Source: Chloroflexota bacterium (lineage in GTDB: Bacteria > Chloroflexota > UBA6077 > JACCZL01). From it: 10,259 bases of DNA. The stretch covers positions 1-10,259 of the forward strand of contig JADLFM010000142.1 in NCBI GenBank assembly GCA_020845495.1. The letters are read 5' to 3'. This document shows positions 1 through 6,782 of the stretch, piece by piece. A program made the translations under genes and the position numbers. The notes beneath the pieces are model-generated. The model had not been told where the DNA came from, did not search any database, and was given only the letters and a program-made list of their open reading frames with translations. Numbering within the stretch: the first letter of the stretch is position 1; every line of letters starts with the position of its first letter.

Positions 1-283
1 CCCGACCGCCCGTTCCATGATGCTTCGGGGACACCAATGAACATGCCATCGCCCTGATGCTGCTACCAGTGCAATCGTATGTTGAGCGCGTCGTGCGGCC
101 GCGTCGGGGCTTGAAAGCCCCGCCTACACGCCTGCAGTCGCTGCGCGACGCTCCAGTCTCGCCTGTTGCTGCCGTTCCCGACGGCCGTCGCGCAGCGACG
201 GCGTGACTGTAGGCGGGGACTTCAGTCCCCGACCGCCCGCTCCATGATGCTTCGGGTACACCAATGAACATGCCATCGCCCTG
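1..283. repeat. Direct repeat pair, 56 bp, flanking a palindromic element
   Basis: Bases 1-56 recur at 228-283 with two mismatches (T/C and G/T), an offset of 227 bp. Both copies start with CCCGACCGCCCG and contain CCATGATGCTTCGGG, and both end at GCCATCGCCCTG. The palindromic element at 104-232 sits between them and its right arm runs into the second copy. The first copy begins at the window edge with the same CCCGACCGCC that closes the palindrome, so the window probably starts at the right edge of a further palindrome and the unit is tandem. The second copy enters the helicase remnant that follows. I see no coding sequence in 1-263. Confidence 0.8.
104..232. repeat. REP-like imperfect palindromic element, about 129 bp
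   Basis: The outer arms are TCGGGGCTTGAAAGCCCCG + CCTACA (104-128) and, on the other strand, TCGGGGACTGAAGTCCCCG + CCTACA (232-208). They differ only in the small inner loop bases, and each arm also folds on itself (GGGGCTTGAAAGCCCC). An inner perfect 14-bp inverted repeat, GTCGCTGCGCGACG, lies at 137-150 and 186-199. The nested symmetry would give a long hairpin or cruciform in single-stranded DNA or RNA. Elements of this look, with GGGGCTTGAAAGCCCC-type tips, are intergenic multicopy repeats in some Chloroflexota genomes. That family link is recalled and not tested here. Confidence 0.8.
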
Positions 284-599
284 GTCTCTCAGCCTCTCAG
301 CGGCTCTGAAGTCGATTCCTGACGGAGAGCCTCGGGTTCTGCTGGCGACCGGCCGATACATCGGCGAAGGCTTCGACGATGCCCGCCTCGACACGCTGTT
401 TCTGGCGATGCCCGTGTCCTGGCGCGGCACGATCCAGCAGTATGCCGGTCGCCTCCACCGCCTCCATTCGAGCAAACGCGTCGTCCAGATCTTCGACTAC
501 GTAGACGCCGGTGTGCCGATGCTTCTGTCCATGCACGAGAAGCGACTCAAGGGCGACAAGGACATCGGGTACTCGGTACTCGACGAAGCTCGGGGCTGA
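264..599 (+). pseudogene. C-terminal fragment of a superfamily 2 DEAD/DEAH helicase
   Basis: The fragment keeps the last two helicase motifs: motif V as ATGRYIGEGFDD (residues about 28-39) and motif VI as QQYAGRLHR (58-66), followed by IFDYVD and a tail typical of the family. It resembles the helicase module of the TOTE-type (archaeo-eukaryotic primase plus helicase) conflict-system proteins and type III restriction-like helicases, as I recall them. The Walker A, DEAD/H box and entire first RecA domain are absent. The upstream DNA is the repeat unit, and family-like sequence starts only near base 285, so the first seven or so codons come from the repeat. It cannot act as a helicase alone. It points convergently at the next gene. 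Confidence 0.75.
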
Positions 600-624
600 G
601 GCGACGCCGGGCCACGGGAGGCAC

Positions 625-644
625 GATCGGGAGGCGCCCCGATC
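625..644. terminator. Possible shared terminator hairpin between convergent genes
   Basis: GATCGGG (625-631) and CCCGATC (638-644) form a perfect 7-bp stem with a 6-base loop. It lies between the helicase remnant (plus) and the SWIM-associated gene (minus) and overlaps the latter's stop codon. Neither side has a clear run of T, so this is a weak candidate. Confidence 0.3.
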
Positions 645-2142
645 ATTGCAGCGCCCTCAGCAGCGGCACGAGGTTTCGCTTGCGCCCGTGGCGGTGAAGC
701 AGGTCCGCACGATACGCCTGCCATTCCTGCCCGCGTCCAGCCGCCTGGTAGGCCGCGCGGGCCCGCCTGAGCCAGCCGGCGGCGGCGCCGTAGTACGGCG
801 CCTTGCCAGCGTCCATGATCCCCTCGGCCTGCTGGCGGGATGCCTCGATCACCCAGTCGGGGTGCGATCCGATGGCGGCGTCGGCGACCAGCTCGACCAC
901 GCTGTGGGTCGCGCCCTGGTCGACGGCGGCGATGGCGTCCTCGATCAGGCCCTCGTGGAGGAAGATTGCGACCGGTCCCTGCGCGTAGTACGATCCGCCG
1001 CTCGTGCGCAGGCGATCGAGCAGCTCCGACCTCCGGGCCGGCCAGCCGTCGCCGGCCAGCGCCTGGACCTGCAGGTAGGCGGCAAGATTGCGCTCCGCTT
1101 CGAACGCGATCAGCGCAGCGGCCAGGGCCCTTTCGAGTTGCCCCTGCTCGGCCGCCCGAGCGCACAGCCAGGACGCCAGGCCGCTCTTCGGTCCATCCAG
1201 GGTGAGGCCGAGCTCGGCACATTCCAGGGCGCGCTCGATCTCTCCGCCGTTCCACAGCGCCGTCGCGAGATCGGACGCGTGTCGCACCATCGTCAGGTGC
1301 GGTCTTGCAAACTCCATGGCCTCGACGCCTCGACCCAGTCGCGCCAGCATCGTGAGGTACAGGTTCATCCGACCCTCAGCTTCGGCGAGGTAGAGATACT
1401 CCTGGAAGCGGCCCTGGCGGTCCAGGACCGCGAGCCGGGCCTCGGCCAGCTCGTCGGCCCAGAATGGTGGCGCGGCTTCCCACGCCCCTGGCTCCGTGAT
1501 CTCTCCCTGCAGGACGCGCTGCAACGGCGGGTACTCCCAGCCGTGCTCGGCCGTCCAGCGCGCTGGCTCGAAGACGTCGTCGATGCTGTAGTCGGACAGC
1601 TCGCTCTGCCAGGCTTCGAGCTTCGGACCCCAGGCCTGGCGCTCCTCCGCGCTCTGATCGGCCGTCAGGAGCGCCTCGGCCCAAAGACCTCCCAGCTCCT
1701 CGAAGAAGTCGCCGCTCTCGCCGCTCGAATCGTCGAGATCCTCCCAGATGGCCAGGAACTCCTCGGTGATGATGTCGAGCATCACCAGCGCTCCCCGGCC
1801 GTCGCCGGCCTCGATCCGCCTCTGCGCCTGACCGACGACGGTTGTGGCCGCCGAGGCGGCGGCGCCAACATCGGCGAAGGCTCTCCGGTACCGTCGGCCG
1901 CCGCCGCTCCCGAGGAGCGCCTGGACCTGCATGCGCAGCGCGCTCCGATCCACCGACGGATGGAGCGGCTCGGGCTGCGCGGCGGACAGCCCTGCGCCGG
2001 CGTTCTGGGACGACGCGAGGAGCGGCATCTGTGCCTGGATCGCAGCTACGAGGCTCGGCTCGTGCTCGGCCAGCTTCAGCACGAGCGCCTGAAGCTGCTC
2101 CCGATCCAGTCCAGCGAGCAGCTCCGTCAAGGATGAAGGCAT
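643..2142 (-). CDS. SWIM-associated helical-repeat protein lacking the SWIM zinc finger
   Basis: The 499-residue protein corresponds to the region that follows the zinc finger in 'SWIM zinc finger family' proteins. It opens with MPSSLTELLAGLDREQ, carries LQALVLKLAEHEPSL, and continues with long alpha-helical, TPR-like segments (EAWQSELSDY, PLQRVLQGEIT, RFQEYLYLAEAEG, AIFLHEGLIEDAI, HPDWVIEASRRQAE-like text) to the basic end RHGRKRNLVPLLRALQ. I chose ATG 2142 because GAGGAGG lies 5 bases upstream; an in-frame ATG at 2160 has no such site. The DNA just upstream still reads CKQLAAALLAA in frame, resembling the end of a SWIM motif (CKH...). The finger therefore seems to have been lost and translation to begin after it. 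It follows the SEC-C gene by 202 bp on the same strand. The molecular role of the family is not settled. No signal peptide or membrane segment is visible. Confidence 0.8.
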   Translation of the reverse strand: MPSSLTELLAGLDREQLQALVLKLAEHEPSLVAAIQAQMPLLASSQNAGAGLSAAQPEPLHPSVDRSALRMQVQALLGSGGGRRYRRAFADVGAAASAATTVVGQAQRRIEAGDGRGALVMLDIITEEFLAIWEDLDDSSGESGDFFEELGGLWAEALLTADQSAEERQAWGPKLEAWQSELSDYSIDDVFEPARWTAEHGWEYPPLQRVLQGEITEPGAWEAAPPFWADELAEARLAVLDRQGRFQEYLYLAEAEGRMNLYLTMLARLGRGVEAMEFARPHLTMVRHASDLATALWNGGEIERALECAELGLTLDGPKSGLASWLCARAAEQGQLERALAAALIAFEAERNLAAYLQVQALAGDGWPARRSELLDRLRTSGGSYYAQGPVAIFLHEGLIEDAIAAVDQGATHSVVELVADAAIGSHPDWVIEASRQQAEGIMDAGKAPYYGAAAGWLRRARAAYQAAGRGQEWQAYRADLLHRHGRKRNLVPLLRALQ

Positions 2143-2160
2143 GTCGGCCTCCTCGGGCAT

Positions 2161-2199
2161 CTGGCGAGCAGCCAGGAGGGCAGCGGCGAGTTGCTTGCA
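2161..2199 (-). pseudogene. Remnant of SWIM zinc-finger end upstream of the SWIM-associated gene
   Basis: In frame with the downstream gene, this stretch reads CKQLAAALLAARQ. SWIM fingers end in C-x-H followed by a hydrophobic helix, typically CKHIVALLLA. Here the final His codon reads CAA (Gln), and the preceding C-x-C with its beta strands is not recognisable in any frame of 2200-2344. I therefore read it as a decayed tail of the motif. A chance match is possible because the stretch is short. Confidence 0.4.
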
Positions 2200-2344
2200 C
2201 CGGCGATCGCCTCGGCGATCAGCCGAGCACGGACCAGCGGCGCTGGGACCACAGACTTCACGTCGCCTCCAGTATCTCAGGGCAGCCGGTTCCGTCTGCG
2301 TCGGTAGCCTCTTGTCCGGTCCACCGTGAGCACAGGCCATGCCC

Positions 2345-3883
2345 TCAGCGGCCGTGGCACCTCTTGTATTTCTGGCCGCTGCCGCAGGGGCACGGCTCGT
2401 TGCGGCCGATCTTCTGAACGGCTCGCGCCGGTCCGCGGGGCGCCGCTGCCCTCGATCTCCCGCCGACGAGCCCGTGGTCGTGATGCCGCTCTGTCGGCAG
2501 CCGCCCAATGCCCGAGCGCTCGAACGGTTCGACCAGTTCGTCGAGCTCTTCGGCGGCCGCCTCCACGTAGTCCTCCCGCGTGTTGCGCGGCAAGCGACTC
2601 TTCGGTGCCTGCGCAAGGAGACTTTCGAACATTCGGCGGGCTTCCACCCGATCGCCGGTCGCCCGAGCCAGGCGACCCAGGTTGAAAAAGGCTTCGAGAT
2701 TCGCGGGCTCGAGGCGCAACGCAGCCTGGTAGTGCTCGGTCGCCCCCTCCCGATCGCCGAGAAACTGTAAGACGTTGGCGTAACGCACCTGCAGGTCGGC
2801 GCGATCGGGCTCGGCCTCAACCCGCTGGCGATACAGCGCGCGCGCCTCGTACGGGTGCATCTCGCGGCCATCGGCCAGACCGAAGCGGATGAACTGCAGG
2901 GCCCCTTCGTCAGAAGCGCCACCCGGCTGTCCTGCCGCGCGAGCCGCCAGCTTCTTGACCAGTTCGGCTGTGAGCGTGATGTAGGCCAGGCTCGACAACT
3001 CGTACTGATCAACGGCGCCGCATTTCTGACAGGTAATCCGCTGGGGGATGACCCACTCGTCGAAGGGTGTCTGTTCGCCCCGCTGCCGGCGCCCCTGGGT
3101 CGCGAGATCACAGTAGATGGTCTCGATGGAATGCTCGCGCGTGTATCCGCACGCGGTGCAACGCAGACGGAGCCTAAGGCCCTGTCGTGCGCCGGACCTG
3201 GCCGGTCGCGACTCCGACGCCAGACCGAGCTCCTCGAGAGCGCGGTCGAGGTCGACGATGCTGGTGTCGACCCGATCTTCGTCGAACGCTCGGCGGATCG
3301 CCGGCGCGGCCTCAACGGCCTGCAGGTCGAGGAGCTCGCAGACGACGAAGCCGTTGAGACACTCGTCGTCCGGCACCCGAGACTCCGCCGGGTCGAGGCG
3401 CGCGACGAGCGTGCTCGTCACCTCAGAGCGCGTCTCGGGCTGGCGCCGACCGATCTCACCCAGGCTCTGGGCGGCTCGGACCCGAGCCCAGATATCCCTT
3501 GCGCGATCGAAGAGGAGGGTGCGCAGGGGCGCCACGGCGGGAGCGCCGATGCCGCCAAAGGCTTGTGGGATCATCTGGGCAAGTGAGTCATCGTTGACTC
3601 GATCAAAGAGTGGAAGCAGCGGTTCGATAGCCTCGACTGAGCCAAGCTCGCCAAGGATCTGGATCGCATGCAGCGGCGCCCAGACCTCCGGGTTCGAGGA
3701 ATCGGCGCCATGGAGCTTTTCGTCCACGGCCAGCTGGATGAGAGGATGCACGGCGGCCTCGCCGTGTGCCTTGATTCGTTCGAGCAGAGACTGATCGGGA
3801 TGCTGGCCGGCTTGACAGAGCTGGCCCAGCGACCGGTTCAGGTCACCTGTGCCCGTCACCGTTGGCTCTCTTGTGTCCGTCAT
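2345..3883 (-). CDS. HEAT-repeat / zinc-ribbon / TPR / SEC-C protein
   Basis: This is a 512-residue cytosolic-looking protein. Residues about 25-160 are HEAT-like helices ([42 protein letters not shown]). A four-cysteine zinc ribbon follows (CTACGY, later CQKCGA). Next are at least two TPR units ([20 protein letters not shown], then [19 protein letters not shown]). The C-terminus is a complete SEC-C motif, [15 protein letters not shown], a zinc-binding segment first known from the SecA tail. HEAT and TPR modules suggest a protein-binding scaffold; the substrate is unknown. I prefer ATG 3883 (MTDTREPTV, with purine-rich GAACGAAGAA upstream) over the in-frame GTG at 3925, because the sequence between holds a promoter-like TACAAT. 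It probably leads a two-gene unit with the SWIM-associated gene. Confidence 0.8.
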   Translation of the reverse strand: MTDTREPTVTGTGDLNRSLGQLCQAGQHPDQSLLERIKAHGEAAVHPLIQLAVDEKLHGADSSNPEVWAPLHAIQILGELGSVEAIEPLLPLFDRVNDDSLAQMIPQAFGGIGAPAVAPLRTLLFDRARDIWARVRAAQSLGEIGRRQPETRSEVTSTLVARLDPAESRVPDDECLNGFVVCELLDLQAVEAAPAIRRAFDEDRVDTSIVDLDRALEELGLASESRPARSGARQGLRLRLRCTACGYTREHSIETIYCDLATQGRRQRGEQTPFDEWVIPQRITCQKCGAVDQYELSSLAYITLTAELVKKLAARAAGQPGGASDEGALQFIRFGLADGREMHPYEARALYRQRVEAEPDRADLQVRYANVLQFLGDREGATEHYQAALRLEPANLEAFFNLGRLARATGDRVEARRMFESLLAQAPKSRLPRNTREDYVEAAAEELDELVEPFERSGIGRLPTERHHDHGLVGGRSRAAAPRGPARAVQKIGRNEPCPCGSGQKYKRCHGR

Positions 3884-3903
3884 TTCTTCGTTCCCAGACA
3901 GTG

Positions 3904-3944
3904 CCCACGTATTGTACTTTCCCACGGCCTATACTCCACGTGGG
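3904..3944 (-). promoter_or_regulatory. Possible promoter/operator of the SEC-C gene
   Basis: On the minus strand TACAAT (3916-3911) is a good -10 match, about 28 bases before ATG 3883. Seventeen bases upstream stands GTGGAG (3939-3934), a poor -35. The same stretch holds CCCACG at 3904-3909 and 3921-3926 and its complement CGTGGG at 3939-3944; the last two form an inverted repeat with a 12-base gap, which could be an operator overlapping the promoter. This is pattern evidence only. Confidence 0.3.
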
Positions 3945-4238
3945 TTCGAAGACAGGACCGATGGGGAGGCGGCCGACTTCTCGATGGTTCGGGTCTGGTA
4001 GCTCCGTCGCGTTGAGAGGCGCGCCGCCGCCCGTCTTCGCCGTAGGCATCGGAGTCCCGCTTCATGATACGTTCGACGATGCCGTGGCGCGGGGCCCGCG
4101 TCGATTGCCCAGATCGATGGCGCGACAATCGGAACCCTAAAGCCAGGTAGCGCGCGACGGTTGTTTCCAGGCGAGTCGCAATCCGGATGAGAATCGCAGA
4201 CTCGACCACCTTTTGACTGTTCAGATAGTCGAATAGAA
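3945..4238. other. Intergenic stretch without a recognisable gene
   Basis: Reading frames here translate to arginine- and serine-rich text with no family resemblance and no convincing ribosome site. I see no RNA gene either. On the minus strand it lies downstream of the tRNA remnant and its terminator and upstream of the SEC-C promoter. Confidence 0.5.
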
Positions 4239-4269
4239 ATGCCCTTCCGGAGCGTGTCCGGAAGGGCAT
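4239..4269 (-). terminator. Strong intrinsic terminator downstream of the tRNA remnant
   Basis: ATGCCCTTCCGGA (4239-4251) and TCCGGAAGGGCAT (4257-4269) form a perfect 13-bp stem with the 5-base loop GCGTG. Read on the minus strand the hairpin is followed by TTTCTATTC, a U-rich tract. It begins 8 bases beyond the CCA end of the tRNA remnant, as a tRNA gene's own terminator would. Confidence 0.8.
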
Positions 4270-4277
4270 CTTCGAGC

Positions 4278-4321
4278 TGGTCGGGCCGAGAGGATTTGAA
4301 CCTCCGACCACCTGAACCCCA
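4278..4321 (-). other. 3' half of tRNA-Pro(GGG): attachment-site scar of an integrative element
   Basis: Read on the minus strand this is tRNA positions 33-76. It gives U33, GGG at the anticodon positions, the 3' anticodon strand TCAGG, variable loop TGGTC, T stem GGAGG with loop TTCAAAT and CCTCT, the 3' acceptor strand CGGCCCG, discriminator A and an encoded CCA. G72 with A73 and the alignment to bacterial tRNA-Pro(GGG) support the isotype. From position 32 upstream the sequence stops fitting: the expected CCTGA is CCGAA, and no D arm or acceptor 5' strand (CGGGCCG) exists in the next 80 bases. A 3' half cut in the anticodon loop, still attached to its terminator, is what a tyrosine-recombinase element leaves at its far end. 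The element would lie at higher coordinates, with an intact tRNA-Pro beyond it. Confidence 0.7.
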
Positions 4322-4468
4322 TTTCGGTTGGGGTCGGTCCGCCAGGGCACGCGGAGGTCCGTCCTTATCTGGTCAGGATGCAGGGCCGGACCGTCAGGAG
4401 TCGCCGAGATTCGCCAAGATCCGTCCGGGTTGCTACAACGGCTGCTACATCCAGGTCCCTCTGATTCT

Positions 4469-5404
4469 TCATAGAAGTGGGCCACCGAACCCCATGGCAC
4501 GAGGCTCTTCATCACCGTCGACGAGGTACCAACCGAGGTCAGTCTCGACCTGCCAGGTCCAATCTCCGGGCACCCATGACGGTGCCTCGCCTCTGGCTCG
4601 CAGCCAGCGCACCTCACGCTTCAGGGTTTCGTAGAACATGATCTCCTCTGGGTGAGGGACCAAAATCCCGTCGCCGTCGGGAACCACGGAGAGCGCCTTG
4701 CGCCGACCGGCAAATGGGCGTGCCGTAATGCTCACGCTGACCCGATTGCGCGCCATCCGCTCGATCCGATCCGCTGAGAGCGAGATGTTGGCCCCGCTGA
4801 TGCTCCAGGGCATCACATCGACGAGGACGTGCGTCCGATCTGTGGGGCCGCCCCGCGTCTCGATGGACTCGCAGAGCAGCACAAGCTGATGTTCGGGCGT
4901 CCTGCCGGGGAGCGGTCGGTCGATATGGCCGTAGATCTGCATCGAGAATGGTGGACCGTCTGCGTCGCGCAGCTCGAAACCGGCGCAATGGTCGAGAAGG
5001 TCCTCTGGCCTGAACCAGACGCCCCGGCCCCGGGTCAGGAGTGCCAACTCGGCCTGGTGCTCACCGACGACGATGAACCGGCCGTTGCCGAGGCCCCTGA
5101 CCCAACACTTCCCGGCGAGGACCTGCTGCATCAGTTCGTCCGCGAACTCGGAGGAGTCCTCATCCTCGGGCACCAAGAGGAGCAGCACGGGATCTGATCG
5201 ATACTCGTCATCGTCCTCGGCGATCTGATCGTCCGGTACGTCGGTCAGTTCCAAGAAGGGCACTTGGTCAGTGTTCGGCCGACCCTCGAAGATGTCCCAC
5301 TCACCCATCATTGCCTGGCCCTGCTCGATGTACCGCTGAGCTGCCCTGAGCACGTCATCTGGCGGCAGATCGTGCAAATCGTCCAGCGAAGGTAGTTCTG
5401 GCAC
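4469..5404 (-). CDS. Uncharacterised acidic protein, 311 residues
   Basis: I do not recognise the family. The start is GTG 5404 with GGGGGA a few bases upstream, giving MPELPSLDDLHDLPPDD. The N-terminal third is very acidic (ELTDVPDDQIAEDDDEYRSD at about residues 50-70; VPEDEDSSEFADEL later). A middle block has alternating strand-like text (GRFIVVGEHQAELALLTRG, SMQIYGHIDRPL, HQLVLLCESIETRGG). The C-terminal part includes HVLVDVMPWSISGANISLSADRI-type strands and a Trp-rich end (SWVPGDWTWQVETDLGWYLV). No signal peptide, membrane segment or catalytic motif is visible. Codon third positions are GC-rich on this strand, supporting real coding. It diverges from the membrane-protein gene at 5512 across a long palindrome, which suggests shared control. 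It ends about 150 bases short of the tRNA scar, so it would be the outermost gene of the proposed island. Confidence 0.7.
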   Translation of the reverse strand: MPELPSLDDLHDLPPDDVLRAAQRYIEQGQAMMGEWDIFEGRPNTDQVPFLELTDVPDDQIAEDDDEYRSDPVLLLLVPEDEDSSEFADELMQQVLAGKCWVRGLGNGRFIVVGEHQAELALLTRGRGVWFRPEDLLDHCAGFELRDADGPPFSMQIYGHIDRPLPGRTPEHQLVLLCESIETRGGPTDRTHVLVDVMPWSISGANISLSADRIERMARNRVSVSITARPFAGRRKALSVVPDGDGILVPHPEEIMFYETLKREVRWLRARGEAPSWVPGDWTWQVETDLGWYLVDGDEEPRAMGFGGPLL

Positions 5405-5444
5405 CTCGTCCCCCGAGTTTCGTTGGCATCCTGCCCGTCGTTCC

Positions 5445-5486
5445 TACACGATATTATACACCTTTATAGGTGTATAATATCGTGTA
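5445..5486. promoter_or_regulatory. Perfect long palindrome with back-to-back -10 boxes (bidirectional promoter/operator)
   Basis: TACACGATATTATACACCT (5445-5463) and its exact complement AGGTGTATAATATCGTGTA (5468-5486) flank TTAT, so the arms are 19 bp with no mismatch. TATAAT occurs on the plus strand at 5473-5478 and, by symmetry, on the minus strand at 5458-5453. These are suitably placed for the plus gene (start 5512) and the minus gene (start 5404). The -35 regions would fall within the opposite arm and are poor (GATATT), so an activator or a dimeric repressor is likely. The stretch is very AT-rich against its surroundings. Sitting between divergent genes, it is not a terminator. Confidence 0.7.
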
Positions 5487-5511
5487 CTTGAGGTTACTGG
5501 TGGAGATGCTG

Positions 5512-6254
5512 ATGCTTCGAGCTGACGACGTGGGATTCGGAATCGAGGTCGACTGCCGAATGCCCAAGGGGTACGAAGTGCCGACTGGAGTCGCCCCCGC
5601 CGGCATCCAGATACCGGCCCTAGATCAGTGGGAGGCCGAAGGGTGGCTGGCGTACGTTCGCGGTCATCCTGGGGCGGGCGGAGCGAGGATCACGTCACCG
5701 GCCCTAACGGGAGGGGCCGGTCTCACCGAGGTCGTCTGCATGGCCGATTGGCTGACCGAGGTCGGAGGCCTGATCGATGACCGGTGCGAGATGCGCGTGT
5801 GGGTCGCAGCCCACGATCTCACCTCTGAGACGGTCGACCAGGTGGTTCAGGTGGCTGACATGTTGAGCGCTGGCCTCGTGACCATGGCCGGTACCCCGGT
5901 AGCTAGGCGGGGTTTGGCCGCCGCCCGGCCTCCGTATATTGCGAGGCTAGAGACGCCCATCGGCCGATCTGCCGGCTCACCGGACACCGGCCGTCGACTG
6001 ACGTTCGGCCCATTCGCCGGAATCCTGGACTCGGCCCGAATTGTCGCTCTGGTCCTGTCGGTCGTCGGCCTGGTCTCTGGCGTGGCCGGCGGACTCGTTC
6101 CACCGTCAGTGCCGGCCGATGCTTCGGGTCAGTTTCGCACCATCATTCGGGAGTACACGCTCAGTACCGAGTGGTGCCGTCCACGGCTGCTGAGGCGTCG
6201 GACCTCCGCGATGTCATTCGCTACGTCCTGTCCAGCACGGCGGCGGCCGTCTGA
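5512..6254 (+). CDS. Uncharacterised single-pass membrane protein with a frameshift near its end
   Basis: I do not recognise the family. I prefer ATG 5512 (MLRADDVGFGIEVD), which has GGTGGAG 6 bases upstream; ATG 5506 and the in-frame ATG 5470 inside the palindrome are alternatives. Residues 1-70 include ALDQWEAEGWLAYVRG and GARITSPALTGG, compatible with a small winged-helix-like fold but unproven. One membrane helix stands at about residues 175-197 (ARIVALVLSVVGLVSGVAGG), leaving a soluble N-terminal part. From about 6150-6165 the open frame loses GC-rich third positions, while the frame two bases on reads YRVVPSTAAEASDLRDVIR to a TGA at 6252-6254 with strongly GC-rich third positions. One base therefore seems to be missing. 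Uncorrected, the frame runs on to 6486 and overlaps the next gene, which I consider artefactual. It is divergent from the acidic protein gene. Confidence 0.6.
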
Positions 6255-6379
6255 CGGCATGGTCTCGGATGCGGCACCAGATGGCGGAACAAGACTACCG
6301 GACCGAGGGTGGGCGCGGCCGATCATTGTGGATGATAGACTGCACGATGTAGCCCAATGCGTGGACCAGGTGCGCCGTC

Positions 6380-6694
6380 GTGCAGAATTCGCCCTCGCGA
6401 CAAGACGATCAGCCGGCTGGCCCAGCGCCCTCTGCGGGGCAGGCCAGGCCCCGCCCGCGTGTGTACACCTCGGCCGAGGTCGCTGAGCTGACGGGTAGAC
6501 GCCCGGTGAGCATCAAGTTGCTCGCCCAGCGCCGGCACCGGGAGGGCAACCCGATTGGCCAGAAGCTCGGCCATATCTGGGTATTTGATGAGAATGAGGT
6601 TCGCGAGATAGCTGGAATTCCGAACCGTCGAGGCCGTCCCGGAAAGGAGAAGAAGCCGAGCGCTGATGTCGACTTTGGGAAGCTTCCTCAGTAA
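6380..6694 (+). CDS. Small helix-turn-helix (MerR/excisionase-like) DNA-binding protein
   Basis: This is a 104-residue basic protein. After a Pro/Ala-rich lead of about 27 residues, residues about 28-80 read VYTSAEVAELTGRRPVSIK, then QKLGHIWVFDENEVREIAG. This is the layout of small MerR/excisionase-type winged helices: a Y-T/L-S-x-E-V-A-x-x-T-G helix pair, then a strand G-x-x-W/R-x-F-x-x-x-E-V. The tail RRGRPGKEKKPS is basic. The start is taken as GTG 6380, but an in-frame GTG at 6461 just before YTSAEV would also give the whole domain, and no ribosome site decides between them. It lies 125 bases after the corrected end of the membrane-protein gene on the same strand. It could regulate the palindrome promoter or act as an excisionase for the island; neither is shown. 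Confidence 0.7.
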   Translation: MQNSPSRQDDQPAGPAPSAGQARPRPRVYTSAEVAELTGRRPVSIKLLAQRRHREGNPIGQKLGHIWVFDENEVREIAGIPNRRGRPGKEKKPSADVDFGKLPQ

Positions 6695-6782
6695 CTCAGA
6701 AGATCAACCCGGCAGCCTACACCATCTTGCGACGAGCCTACTCACGCTCTGTGACAACCACTATTGCCCGACTTCTCCCGGG

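Noticed and set aside
511..2136. 541-codon plus-strand open frame
   Set aside because: Antisense shadow of the intact SWIM-associated gene; low-complexity Arg/Ala/Gly-rich text, no family resemblance.
2143..3315. Long N-terminal extension of the SWIM-associated frame to 3315
   Set aside because: It overlaps the SEC-C gene in another frame and is Arg/Ser-rich shadow text; the ribosome site at 2148-2154 supports ATG 2142.
3884..3925. GTG start of the SEC-C gene at 3925
   Set aside because: The extra 14 codons cover a promoter-like TACAAT and have no ribosome site; ATG 3883 is better.
4278..4355. Complete tRNA gene on the minus strand
   Set aside because: Beyond position 33 no anticodon 5' strand, D arm or acceptor 5' strand can be found, so only the 3' half exists.
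4322..4468. Integrase C-terminal remnant beside the tRNA scar
   Set aside because: An integrase is expected near such a site, but I could not recognise any integrase motif in these 147 bases in any frame.
4239..4634. Plus-strand ORF reading SGREDLNLRPPEPH
   Set aside because: This text is the well-known translation of the reverse strand of a tRNA 3' end, not a protein gene.
5445..5486. Palindrome as an intrinsic terminator
   Set aside because: It lies between divergent genes, is AT-rich and has no following T tract; a control site fits better.
6255..6486. Continuation of the membrane-protein frame to 6486
   Set aside because: Poor codon composition after the frameshift and overlap of about 100 bases with the HTH gene.
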